Shown here one piece after another: positions 1 to 10,354 of a stretch of 64,000 nucleotides of DNA; positions within the stretch are counted from its first letter, which is position 1, and each line of letters begins with the position of its first letter. The stretch is from contig NC_068926.1 of the NCBI RefSeq assembly GCF_023091745.1, positions 44,788,001-44,852,000 of the forward strand, read 5' to 3'. This DNA is from Budorcas taxicolor (Eukaryota; Chordata; Mammalia; Artiodactyla; Bovidae). The notes below the pieces were generated by a model. The model worked only from the letters and a program-made list of their open reading frames with translations, searched no databases and was not told the DNA's origin. Position numbers and translations under genes: made by a program.

Positions 1-1900
1 CCCTCTGTCACCCTGGTACCTCAATGCCCCAGGGGTATAAATGAGGCTCTGACCAGGAAGCCCCTTGCTCTGTCCACCAACATTCCCTGATGCTCAGCAG
101 GGCCTCATGACCCCACTGAACCTGCACCCCCGCCCCACCTCACACATGCCACCTCTCTCCCTCAGCACATGACAGCCGTGAGGACAGCCCGTACGTTATT
201 CTGTTCAGAGCCCCACCCTCTGAGCCCCAGGCCTGGGCTCTGCCTCCAGCTCTGCATGGAACCTGGGTTTCGGAAGAGAGCCACAGAGCACAGCTGGGCC
301 AGGGTGGGGAACCCTTACACAAACCATGCAAACACACTCATGAGGGGGCTGGTGGGCAGGTGAGATGCTGGGGTGTGCAAGGAAGGCCAGGGCCCCCCTC
401 CCCACCCAACGAGGCCACCTGCCCGGCCTCTCCTTTGCATGCTCACGGCGCACGGCTCCAGGTCAGTGTGGACGATGGTACCCCAAGTGCAGCACTGCAG
501 ACCAGCGTCCCCCGACCGACAGCAGCACCTGCTGGTGAAGTGTGGTACTGCAGCCGCCATGTGACCGGAGGGCGAGAGGGAGGGTTCTCAGGGCTGTGAG
601 TCTGGTGGAGGCTCCAAAAGGATGGAGTCCGCTGTAAGGAGACCCTGGCTCTGGGCATGGCCCCGCTTCTCCCAGGAGTCCTTTCCGATGCTCCTTCCAC
701 TCCCGTGACAATCAGGCCGGGTGAGGCCCCTCAGGCTCCCATGGCCCCAGGTGTCCCTGAGTGAAGCAGGGTCACTGGACGGCAAGTGCCCAGTAGGCAG
801 GGGCTGTCCTTTGTCCCCACTACCTGGCAGGGGCCTGGCACAATGAGGAAGGGTCCCACAGCCAGCACAGGGTCAGGAAGCAAGCTGCTGCCCTCGGAGA
901 CTGGCCCTCCGCTCCCACTGTTCCACATCCTTCCCCCAGGATTCGGCCGGGTGGACAGCTGAGTGAGTGAAGCATGGAGACGCACAACAGATTGTACAGA
1001 GGACGCTGGCTGAGTTGAGCCCACAACCCAAGGAGACACACGGCCAGCAGGCTCTGGGGACACGAGCAGTACGTGAGCAAGTGCCAACTGAGTGACACGA
1101 CACCCTGGCTGCAGTGGACTCTGGGCTCAGAGCAGGGTCCCCTGGGCTCCACCTGGCCTCTACTCTCTAGCTGAGCCACTCAGCTTGCGCCACTGCTGTC
1201 CCCACCTGTCCAGCTGAGTCAAGCCACAAGCACCTCCCTGCACCTGCCCAGGCCCCCTCCAGTGCGAGCTTTGAAAAACATACCTCAGCTCAAGTCACTG
1301 TGCAGCCTAAACCCCGCAGTGGCCCCTCTGCGAGTGAGTGGTGGCCACACTCGCCCAGGCCCCACGCCACCCCCACCCCGGGGTTCTGGTCAGCTCACTC
1401 CTTGTCAGCTGTCCCTGGGCCTCAAGCTGGGTCACCTCCTGGGTGAGACCTCCCCAATCCGCTGGTCTAAAGCAGCCCCATTTCCGTTTCCAGGCAGGTC
1501 TGCTGTCACCCCAAATCCCCCTGCCACTCATGTCACGTCTGGAATTCCAGCAGGTGTCTCAGTCACCGAGCCCAGACAGGGACCAACAACAAAGCCGGAA
1601 GAAGTATACACCGAATGGGCTATGCCCTCGGCATCCACTCCCCTCTACCCTTCTCCCAACAGGGCCCCCCAGCAAGTCCCCCACGTTAGGTTTCTGTGAC
1701 GGCCACATCTGGAGTGGGGGTCGGCTGCGCCAAAGCCGGGCAATGGCCAAACACTCTGCCCATGGGTCCTGCCGGGATGGCTGCCCCCAAGGGGACCAGG
1801 TGAGCCCGCCAAGGAGGCCGAAGACGAGACTCGCCTGTCCAGGCTGTGCCCAGCAAGCGGGAGAAACCATTCTATGAGAGATAATGATAAGGCAGTGACT
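1..1900. other. GC-rich noncoding DNA, probably FBRSL1 intron
   Basis: No exon, RNA gene or young repeat was recognised. The open frames have no domain and overlap on both strands. If the long FBRSL1 isoform continues to the left, this is part of its intron 2. Confidence 0.5.
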
Positions 1901-1909
1901 GCGGTAACA

Positions 1910-2065
1910 ACGGCATACGTGCCTATCTAGCAGGAACTGTGCACGTCAACTCCGCTTTTCATCTCTACGACCCGAGACGCGTGCATGCTGTATGGACAGC
2001 TCCACTTTACAGATGAGGAAATAGGCCCAGAAAGGAGGAGCACTTGCCTGGGGCCAGCACAGAGC
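1910..2065 (-). repeat. MIR SINE relic
   Basis: The core motif ttacagatgaggaaatagg, followed by a cttgcctggggccagcacag block, matches the reverse complement of the conserved MIR core. It is an old and diverged copy. Confidence 0.6.
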
Positions 2066-2228
2066 CAACGAGGACCTCACGATGAGGTGGGGTGAGGATG
2101 CAGTGTCCCAGGGAAGCCCACCTCGGCCGGCCCCTAAGCTGCAGCCCAGGCTTCAGAAGAGGGGGAAGTGGGAGAAACCGTCTGTGTTAATGGGAGCCAG
2201 GCACTGTAGCGGCTAGCTAGGACCCAGC

Positions 2229-2365
2229 GTGGTTCGAACTTTAACTGACCCACACAAAACTCTGAGGGAGTGCCACTGTCCCACTGTACAGATGAGAAAA
2301 CTGAGGCACCGAGGGGCAGTCACCTGCTCAAGGCCACACAGCTGGCAGGTGCCAGAGCTCATTCC
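2229..2365 (-). repeat. MIR SINE relic
   Basis: The series cagatgagaaaactgaggca, then cacctgctcaaggccacaca, then gctggcaggtgccagagct is the antisense MIR core in its usual order. Confidence 0.75.
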
Positions 2366-2904
2366 CCACCACGACATTCATCTTCCAGAGGGCGAGGGAA
2401 TATTCTGGAAGGACTCTACCAAGCCCAGTGTGGAAAATTGCGATTAGAAAACCCCTACACTGGCAAATATGGACCTGGCAGACCGATGTGATGGTGAAGA
2501 GCACAGACAGGCTGTGTAGATTGCATCCAGAACTCTGCCCCGCTCTGTCTCACCCCATGTTGACTAAGCGTCCGGGGCCCAGCCCTCTGCCAGGTTCGCG
2601 GTTACCAGGCCTGCTCGGGGGTGCAGAGAAGAAACGGGCAATCCCCACACCACAGAGGGGTGAGCCCAAGAGAGGGGCATGGGAGCAGGGGAGGGGTGGA
2701 AGGCAGGCAGGTCGGGGAGGAGGGAGAACTCAGACCACAAAGGCCCTTGTGGGGCATGTCCAGGAACCAAGACTTCCTGAGGGTGGAGGGGAACTTCCAG
2801 GGTGCTTTCAGCAAGGGAAGGGCGTGCTCAAATGGGCCTTTAGAGGAACCTCACCACCTGCAGATGGGCAGGAAAACTGAAGCTGGCTGTCTTCCACGGA
2901 AAGG

Positions 2905-3090
2905 TCAGGGTCAAGGGCACAGATTCTGGAGTTGAGCCACCTGGTTTGAACCCTGGCTCCATCACTTTCCCTGCTTGTCTCAGACAAGTTAGTCAGATGC
3001 TTTTTTTCTTTGGTTTCCATATCCTCCTCTGAAAAATGGTACTAGCAATATTCTGCCTCACAGGTGTGGTCACTGGAGACAGTGCCTGGG
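2905..3090 (+). repeat. MIR SINE
   Basis: This is a sense-orientation MIR with its blocks in order: gattctggagttgagccacc, ggtttgaaccctggctccat, a gacaagtta block, tggtttccatatcctcctct, and cagtgcctggg at the end. It is one of the better preserved MIR copies here. Confidence 0.8.
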
Positions 3091-3216
3091 CCAGCTGTGA
3101 AAGGTCAGCTTTTCTTTGCTGGTAAGAGGTGGTGGGCTAGCAGTGAGTGGTAGACACGGACATCCAGTTTACAAAGTCAGACACATGACTATTCAGATCA
3201 TCTATTTCATCTCAGG

Positions 3217-4122
3217 GCTTTCCTGGTGGCTCAGTGGTAGAGAGTATGACAAGGCTGTATATTGTCTCTCTGTTTTTTCAACTTCTATGCAGAGCACATC
3301 ATGCGAAATGCCAGGCTTGATGAATCACAAGCTGGAATGAAGATCACTGGGAGAAATATCAACAACCTCAGATATGCAGATGATACCAGTCTAATGGCAG
3401 AAAGTGAAGAGGAACTAAAGAACCTCTTGATGAAAGCAAAAGAGGAGAGTGGCTTGAAACTCAATGTTCAAAAAACTAAGATAATGGCATCCGGTCCCAT
3501 CACTTCATGGCAAATACAACAGAAAAAAGTAGAAGCAGAGATTTTATTTTCTTGGGCTCCAAAATCACTGTGGATGGTGACTGCAGCCATGAAATTTAAA
3601 GACGCTTGCTCCTTGGAAGGAAAGCTATGACAGACCTAGACCATGTATTAAAAAGCAGAGACATCACTTCGTCAACAAAGGTCCATATAATCAAAGCTAC
3701 GGTTTTCCAGTAGTCATGTGTGGATGTGAGAGTTGTAACACAAGGCTGAGCACTGAAAACTGATGCTTCTGAATTGTGGTGCTGGAAAAGACTCTTGAGA
3801 GTCCCTTGGACAGCAAGGAGATCAAACCAGTCAATCCTAAAGGAAATCAACCCTGAATATTCATTGGAAGGATTGATGCTGAAGCTCCAATACTTTGACC
3901 AGCTAATGTGAAGTGCTGACTCAGGGGAAAAGACCCTGATGCTGGGAAAGACTGAAGGCAGGAGGAGGGGGATGGCAGAGGATGAGACGGTTAGACAGCA
4001 TCACTGACTCAACGGACATGAATCTGAGCAAACTCTGGGAGATAGTGTAGGACAGAGGAGCCTGGTGGGCTACAGTTCATGGGGTCGTAAAGAGTTGGAC
4101 ACAACTCAACGAGGGAACGACG
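3217..4122 (+). mobile_element. BovB (RTE-type) LINE, 5'-truncated, with reverse transcriptase remnant
   Basis: This is the 3' part of a BovB non-LTR retrotransposon. A frame at 3262-3630 keeps part of the reverse transcriptase palm, including the catalytic YADD at 3373-3384 in the context NNLRYADDTSLMAESEEEL. Downstream frameshifts and stops break it. The 3' region reads ttggacacaactcaacgagg near 4110, the BovB tail shared with Bov-tA SINEs. At its left edge, 3217-3240 looks like the start of a Bov-tA SINE (ggctttcctggtggctcagt). The element is dead. Confidence 0.88.
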
Positions 4123-4149
4123 GGAACTTTCATCTTAAATCAGTTTTGC

Positions 4150-4618
4150 TAAGTTGTATTTTTCAAAAACTTTGTTCATTTCAGCTAAGTTGTTCAATTA
4201 CTGGGATAAAATTGTTTATGCCCCATTCTTTCAATGTCTGTAGCACCTGCAGTGGTATTTCCATTTTAGTTCCTAATGTTGGTAATCTGTGTTCCTTTTC
4301 ACTTGATCAATCTAAGTACAGGGGAGTTCTCAATTTTGTTGATGCTTTCCAGGAAACAGTTTTCAATTTTGTTCACTTTCCCTATCGCTTGCTTTCTTGC
4401 TCATTAATTACGCTCTCATTCAGATTCCTCCCTTTCTTCCATATGACACTCTGCTCTTGTAGGTTCTTCATGTCACTCATCTTGAACTCATCTTTTCCAA
4501 CGTGAGCACCGAGGCTAGAGGTCTCACTCTGAACACTGCTTTGGCTGTACCCTATTAGGTGCATTCTGTATGATGAATTCTTATTTCCACTTTAATTTTC
4601 TAATGAAATCCTGTTCAG
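4150..4618 (-). mobile_element. L1 LINE fragment, antisense
   Basis: This AT-rich block contains phrases such as tactgggataaaattgttta, ttcaatgtctgtagcacctg and gttggtaatctgtgttcctt, which match the antisense of L1 ORF2 from memory. It is strongly diverged, with no intact frame. Its base composition is unlike the GC-rich surroundings. Confidence 0.65.
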
Positions 4619-5137
4619 AAGGAGAGTTAGGAAGTGGAAGCAAAGGGCTGGCCTGGGGGAAGTGAGCAGTGGAAGATGGCTCCCCGTTCCTGGCCTGATC
4701 CCCGGGGCAGAAGCCGAGCTCCCCACTGAAGTGAAGGAAGGTTTGGAGCTGTGTTCTGGCTCGTTCTCGCTCAGTGAGGGGGCTGTGGCTTCTGGGGTGG
4801 AGGGTATTGGCCCTGGATACACAGACCTGATGCTCACAGGGGAGGTTTTAGGCTGATAGGTGCTCGGCTTTGCTGCCCAGTGGTGGGGGTTCAAACCAAG
4901 GGCTGGCTGAGTGCAAGAATGAGAAACCAACAAGAGTGGCAAGTGTGAGGAGACAGTGAACTTGGGAAAGACACCTTTCTGACTCTGAAGCACACTGGAC
5001 CAGTCTGAGGCCAACTGAGAAGGGCTGCATGAGGAAGACACGTGCTACCTTTCCAAGACTTGGTACAAAAATAAAGTAGAATACCCCACTGTTAATTTTT
5101 ACACTGATTACATATTGCAATGATACTATTTAGAATA
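4619..5137. other. Unassigned noncoding stretch
   Basis: I see no gene or clear repeat. Overlapping open frames on both strands lack any recognised domain. Confidence 0.4.
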
Positions 5138-5335
5138 CAGTTATCCCTCAGTGTCCATGGGAGGTTGATTCCAGGCACATTCTTTACCTCTGAGCCACTG
5201 GGGAAGCCCCCCAGGAGCCCCCTACAGGTACCAGAACTCCAGAGATGCTCAAGCCCTTTATATAAAATGATGCAGCCCCAGTCAGCCCTCTGCATCGGTG
5301 GATACACAGTGCTGATGGTATATGGAGTTAAAATA
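5138..5335 (+). mobile_element. Tigger-type (MER2-like) DNA transposon relic with SINE scrap
   Basis: The segment begins cagttatccctcagtgtcca and continues ggttgattccagg, then agatgctcaagccctttata and taaaatg, as in TcMar-Tigger nonautonomous elements. At 5178-5210 it is interrupted by a short Bov-tA-like piece (tctttacctctgagccactg). The family name is from memory. Confidence 0.55.
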
Positions 5336-7704
5336 TGTTAGGGCTAATTTTGTCTCTTTATGGTTTTAATGTGCGTCCCATCACAGTCCCAGCAAAGAGA
5401 GCTACTCTAAGCTTCTGCAGGGTCAGAACCTGCCTTTTAACAAGGCCCCTGGGACCCCTCCAGGAGTTTGGGTGGCGCCCCTCTCAGTCTCAAGCCCTCT
5501 AGTCCCACCCCCGGGACAGGATTCCTGTCAAGCCTCCCAGGCAAGAGCAGGTGGCTGGACACGGACATAACCTTCCTCAGACGCCCCAGCTCCCGACCTG
5601 GTGAGCTGCTGGGGATGTTCCGTGGTCAGTGCAGCCTCTGGCTGGGGAAGGCAGGCCACCAGCTCCCCTGCCCAGCCAAGCGTCTCTACACACACATGTA
5701 GGCCTGACTCTTCTAATACATTAAGCGACTGTGTTACATTCCACGTCTGCCCCGTCAAAGGCTCCCTGGGGCAGGGATGATCTGCCTTGGTCAAGATGCA
5801 TCGTGTGCCCGGCGCCTTAGGTGCTGACAAAGTCCTCGTGCAGTGAGTGGCTGGTCCAGGGGCCCATCCTCCCCAGGGTGTCCCCCACGTGAAGGAGCAG
5901 AACTCAAGGGGAGTGATTAGGCGCTCACCTGGAGAGCACCTCTGTGCTCAAGACAGCTGTGCACACATACGCAGGGAAGCCCTGTGCATGGCAGCCGACA
6001 AGCAATCTCCCCCCGGAAACCGCCAGCCTGGACCAGGTGTCCCAGGTGGACGCTGGAGGTGGCGTGCGATCCCCTTCAAGGGCTGGGAACCTGCAGACTC
6101 ATCGGGGTCACCCATGCTCCTGGCCCTCCCCACCCACTGGGTGGACCCCAAGAGGTCTTGTTTAGTAGGTAGGTTTCATCTCTGTGTTGCTTTTGGACAG
6201 ACCACCTACCACCTGGTCACCCCTTACTCAACCTGACAGTAAAACCACAACAGCCATCACACAGCAAAGGATTAATAGTGACCAGGCGTCACATCAGGGG
6301 CTCCTGTAGAGAAGGCACATGTCCCCTCCCCATGGCCCAGTCTGCAGAAGAGGAGGTGGGCCGCAGGATCAAGAGGCCCCAGCAGAGCACTGTGCCCAGG
6401 CTCCAGTCTCCATCCAAGGGCTGCCTGGGGCAGCACAGGGCCTCCCCTAGACCCCCAAGGCATGCCCCCCTCCAAAGACTCCAACTCTGCCCGTCAGGCC
6501 AGACCACCCCATTCTCCCCACAACGAGGTGGGCCACATCGCACACCCTTGGCTTCAGGGCCAGGACAATTGCCAGGGCCCAAACCTCTGCCACCAGGCCA
6601 TGCAAAACCCACACAGCTGTGTCCTCTGGCCAGCTAGGTGAGTCATCAAGTTAGAATTAGCCACCAATGTTTGAAAAAACCCACTGAATCCACAGAAAAA
6701 CCCAGGCTTCCCATTGTTCTCAGAAACACTGATCTGGTCACACTGGACCACCTATATTTTTTCATGGCAACATGGGTTCCCCAGGACACGACGCATGTGA
6801 TCCGGTCCCCTCTATGGCCAGTGGATGCCTCGCCCAAATGCACATCCCTCAGGGTCCTGGCACTTTGAACCTGAGGCCAGCCGTGGCCACAGAGTCATGA
6901 TGGGGTTAGAGAGCCCCGCTAAGTCCAGATGGAACCCGAGTCCTTTCTTCAGCAGTGATCACACAAGGGACAGCCCCACCCCAACTCACCATGGAGTTCA
7001 CCCGCGGCGGGGTGGGGTAGCCCCAGGCCCTGGCGATCCCGAGGGCTCAGCCCTCTTCCCCACCTCTCTCCTGCCATCAGAGATGGTGCCCCCAAGAGCT
7101 GTGTTTCTCCCACTAAGTGGCACCCATGTACTGCAGCCAACAGTCCAAGAGCCCAGAGGCCTAGAAAGGTGGTGACCAACTGTCCAGTCCTGGCCTGCCC
7201 CGCCTGAGACATGCCCAGACAAGAGCACGCACAGGGCCTGGAGGCAGAGATGCTCAGACTGCACCTGGGCTCAGAGTTCAGGGCAGTGGGAGGGAGAGGG
7301 TGGCCTTGCCACCCTCTGTGCACAACGGGATAGTGGAACTACGCGGGAGTCGATGATAAGATCTCAGAAGCGCCTTCAGTGGCATTGAGAAAAAGACCCT
7401 TTCCACAGCGGGGGCTCCAAGAAACAGGACAGGAGGAGCCGGTCCATTAAGTAGGCTGCCAGGAGGGCGTGGAGGGTCATTACAGCGAGCTGCAGCCCCC
7501 AGGCCCACACCATGTGGCATGGTGAGCCACGTCCGAGCCAGGCGCCCCCCGCCTGGGCACCCCCTCCCTGGCTGCTCTCCTGCAACTCAGCTGAAATCGA
7601 ATAAACGAGAGGCAAGTCCAGATGTGCAGAAAACCACTTGTTGGAATAAATCACTTTCCATACGACACAAACTATGTTAAATTACAAACACTGATGCTAT
7701 TATA
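5336..7704. other. GC-rich noncoding DNA left of the candidate 3' end
   Basis: No exon or clear repeat was recognised. I looked for the next long-isoform FBRSL1 exon (an Asp/Ser-rich segment expected from family memory) and did not find it here or to the left. Confidence 0.45.
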
Positions 7705-7724
7705 AAAATAATGGCACAGCACTT

Positions 7725-7738
7725 TTTATTTTCTTTAA
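7725..7738 (-). terminator. Poly(A) signal pair (ATTAAA then AATAAA)
   Basis: On the minus strand an ATTAAA (7738-7733) is followed closely by an AATAAA (7730-7725). About 30-45 nt further on is a GU-rich stretch, gtgtttgtaat (about 7691-7681), and then gtttgtgtcg, which fit a downstream cleavage element. This is the usual layout of a mammalian 3' end. It is the only AATAAA I saw on the minus strand between 7700 and 9025. Confidence 0.5.
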
Positions 7739-7850
7739 TCAGAAAAATAAGCCCCATGTTTCTGGGAGGGAGACCAGGTATCAGCAGGCCCTGCTCTGGG
7801 TGTCAGGGTCTTCACGACCAAGCAGGGAGGAAGGCTTGGGCCTGGAAACC

Positions 7851-7882
7851 GGGGTGGGGTGGGGTGGGGTGTGGGGGGCGGT
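7851..7882 (+). repeat. GGGGT short tandem repeat (G-quadruplex-prone)
   Basis: Four or more runs of GGGG, separated by single T residues, lie on the plus strand. This strand could form a G-quadruplex and the opposite strand is C-rich. It lies inside the candidate 3' UTR of the FBRSL1 short form. Confidence 0.7.
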
Positions 7883-8543
7883 GCGTGTGTCTGTGGCCTC
7901 CGTGAACCAGGTCAGTACTGGAAGTGACCATCACAGCCGGGTGAGGCGGGCGCACAAAGCAGAGCCCTGGTCGCCGACGCTGCTCTCCCACCTGTGCTGG
8001 GACTCCAGGGGCAAGGGGTGGATGACCCTTGAGTGCAGACGTGGGTCTGGTAGCGGGGTGGGGGTGCGGCAGAGAAAGCCTTGTAGTGTGAGGTCTGTCT
8101 TGACAGGGGCCTTCCTGGGGGGCCGGGAGCCAGAAAGCTGTAGGGGACAAGTGGGAGGCTGGGAGCAGACATTCTGGAAATGGCCTTGGGCCCTGCAGGC
8201 TTTCTTGGTCCAAAGCTGGGGGGGGGCGGGTGGGAGACTCTGCCCTCCGCCTCATTGCCTGACCATCAGGGTGGAAACAGACTCCCGAGGGGACCTTCCT
8301 TGGCACCAGCAGACCAACATGGACGGCCTTGAGCATTCTTCAGGCCCTCTCTCCACAGTCACAGGACCCTGGAGCTGGACAAATGCGACCCTCTGCCAGA
8401 GGGCAGGAAAGTAGGGGCCCAGGCCAGGCTCTGGTTGTGCCCACATTCTGCCTGGCAAGGGACGTGGGGAATGCACACTGGCCAGATGGATAGGGGCTCA
8501 AGGAGAGCAAGGCCTACAGCTGGCACACCTCCCAAAATCTCAC

Positions 8544-8632
8544 ACACAGACACACACACACTCTCTCTCCATGGACACGCGCATACTTGCAGACCACACA
8601 CTGTGTACATGCACACACGAGCTCACTCTCTG
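8544..8632. repeat. CA-rich imperfect microsatellite
   Basis: Interrupted cacaca runs are separated by ct-rich and unique segments. It is too imperfect to be a simple (CA)n tract. Confidence 0.7.
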
Positions 8633-9025
8633 AACAGTACACCTGGGCATGGAACTCCAACACTGAAGGACAAGTGGGCACTTTAGAGGCACAGAGAGAT
8701 GCTGAAGGACCGCCCCAACCCCAAGCCTGAGCCTTTGGGGGTAGCTGTGTTCCCTCTCCTGGGGGCGTGCATGTCACAACGCAGTGGGCACAGTGGGGGT
8801 GAGCCTGTGGAAGGTGGGAAGGTGCTGAGGTCCTCTCCTCTCTTCCTGGCGCAGGGGGGTCTCAGATTGGTGGTGGCCCTGCAGGGGGCTCCTGCCTCTG
8901 CTGAGCCTCAGTCTGTCTGGAGAAGGCCTCTGACCAGTCTGACAACACATCTCAGGCTGCAAGGTGAGGGGGGCCTTGGCCTGGCTCAGCAGAGCCACAC
9001 CTGGGGTGGTCTGGGAGAATGGGCA

Positions 9026-10354
9026 TCAGGCTCCAGGGCTCACGGATGGGGCCTGGCGGGCCACCGCAGGGGTGGAGGATCGAGTCCGTCGTGACCTCAG
9101 GGGCCGGCAGGGTTGGCCTGGGGCCAGGAGGGAGAGCTGGGGCTGATGGGCCCGCACCAGGTTCAGCAGGGACTGCCGTGGCTGGCTCGGGGGCCCCAAG
9201 AGAGGCCGGCGGGGTGGAGTTGGCCGACCCAGGAGTGAGGGGCGCTCAGGTAAGGGAAGTAACGGCTGGGGCTTGCAGGGCTGGCTTGGGCCCAAAAGTG
9301 ACCGCAGGGGCTGGCAGGGCTGTTCTGGGCCCAAGAGTGGCCGCTTTCGTCGGCAGGGCTGTTCTGGGCCCAAGAGTGGCCGCTTGGGCGGGTGAGGCTG
9401 TTCTGGGTCCATGAGTGGCCGCTTTTGTTGGCACGGCTGTCCAGGGCCCAGCAGTGAAGGTTTGGGTGGGCCAGGCTGCTCTGAGGCTTCAACTAACTGT
9501 TGGGGCTGATTGAGATCAAGCAGTGACCGCCGGGGGCGGCTGGGCTGGCCCAGAAGGGATCTTCGGGGCTGGCATGGGGCTAGGAACGCCCGCCGGGGGC
9601 AGCAGCACTGGCCTGAGGGTGAGCTGGTAGGCCGGCGACGTGGACGCAGCATGAGGAGCGACTGGGGGGGCTGACACCGCTGGCACTGGGCTAGCAGTGA
9701 CCGAAGGGGCCGGCACCGCTGTCCTGAGGATGCCCTGCTGGGCTGGCCACGGAAACACGGGCCCATCCACGACCGCACAGGCCAGCAGCGGTGCCAGAGG
9801 GCCAGCAGGGACCGGCAGACGTGGCATGGGACCAGGATGGACCGCAGGGGCCGGCAGCGGTGCCACGGGGCCAGGATGGACCGTAGGGGTCGACAGAGGT
9901 AACACGGGGCCAGGATGGACCGTAGGGGCCGGCAGCGCTGCCACGGGGCCAGGAGGGAGCGCAGGCGCCGGAAGCGCTGCCTAGGGGCTAGTGCCCAACG
10001 TGGCTGGTGGGGCTGAGCTGGGAGTGACCGCTGGGGCCGGCAGGGCTGATCTGGGGCTGGAAGCAGCTGCTGGGGCCGGCAGGGCTGACCTGGGCCCAGA
10101 AGTGACCGCCGGGGTTGGCAGGGCTGTCTTGGGCCCAGAAGTGACCGCTGGGGCCAGCTGCGCTGACCCGGGAGTGGCCGCTGGGGCTGGCAGGGCTGCC
10201 CGGGGTCCGGGGAAGCCCGACGGGGCTGGCAGCGCTGACACGGGGCTGGGAGTGACCCCTGGGGCTGGCTGGGCTGGAGCTGCTGCTGGCGCTGGGCCGG
10301 GCCGTTCTGGTCCCAGTGGTTGGCTGGGAGCGGCCCCCCTTCTGGGGAGCACAC
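9026..10354 (-). CDS. FBRSL1: Candidate alternative terminal exon of FBRSL1 encoding a 13-residue tandem-repeat tail
   Basis: The exon would open at 10354 after a strong acceptor (gtgctctttcttccatgcag). It continues in phase 0 from exon 2, starting VCSPEGGPLPANHWDQNGPA, and runs 442 residues to a TGA at 9026-9028. After about 32 unique residues come about 31 copies of a 13-residue unit resembling LLGPGQPCQPRRS, then a 21-residue tail ending VARQAPSVSPGA. Most units are 13 codons; others are 8, 10, 11 or 12, and one is 23. Every change is a whole number of codons. The other two minus-strand frames have stops inside the array. The predicted chain is rich in Arg, Pro, Gln, Leu and Cys and has no recognised domain. 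Joined to exons 1 and 2 it gives 602 residues. I recall that short N-terminal FBRSL1 isoforms are described in human, but could not check whether this exon corresponds. The alternative is a noncoding intronic minisatellite that is open by chance. Confidence 0.6.
   Translation of the reverse strand: MCSPEGGPLPANHWDQNGPAQRQQQLQPSQPQGSLPAPCQRCQPRRASPDPGQPCQPQRPLPGQRSWPQRSLLGPRQPCQPRRSLLGPGQPCRPQQLLPAPDQPCRPQRSLPAQPHQPRWALAPRQRFRRLRSLLAPWQRCRPLRSILAPCYLCRPLRSILAPWHRCRPLRSILVPCHVCRSLLALWHRCWPVRSWMGPCFRGQPSRASSGQRCRPLRSLLAQCQRCQPPQSLLMLRPRRRPTSSPSGQCCCPRRAFLAPCQPRRSLLGQPSRPRRSLLDLNQPQQLVEASEQPGPPKPSLLGPGQPCQQKRPLMDPEQPHPPKRPLLGPEQPCRRKRPLLGPEQPCQPLRSLLGPSQPCKPQPLLPLPERPSLLGRPTPPRRPLLGPPSQPRQSLLNLVRAHQPQLSLLAPGQPCRPLRSRRTRSSTPAVARQAPSVSPGA
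9092..10258 (-). repeat. 39 bp coding-type minisatellite, about 31 units
   Basis: This tandem array has a 39 bp main period. On the plus strand the unit resembles ggcagggctgttctgggccc followed by agaagtgaccgctggggct. Adjacent copies at 9315-9470 are nearly identical, while units near 9480-9700 and 9940-10010 are more diverged or shortened. Shortened units lose 3, 6, 9 or 15 bp, so the minus-strand reading frame is never broken. The array lies wholly within the candidate terminal exon of FBRSL1. Copy number may be polymorphic. Confidence 0.85.

Larger units (their letters stand above)
7705..9025 (-). other. FBRSL1: Candidate 3' UTR of the FBRSL1 short form
   Basis: About 1.3 kb lies between the TGA at 9026 and the minus-strand poly(A) signal near 7725. 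I see no coding potential in it. It contains a CA-rich tract at about 8544-8630 and a GGGGT-repeat tract at 7851-7880, which is C-rich in the sense of the transcript. The left limit assumes cleavage about 20 nt past the AATAAA hexamer. Confidence 0.4.

Noticed and set aside
1..9000. Next long-isoform exon of FBRSL1 (an Asp/Ser-rich segment expected from family memory)
   Set aside because: I looked for it on the minus strand and found no matching segment with splice sites. It is probably outside the window.
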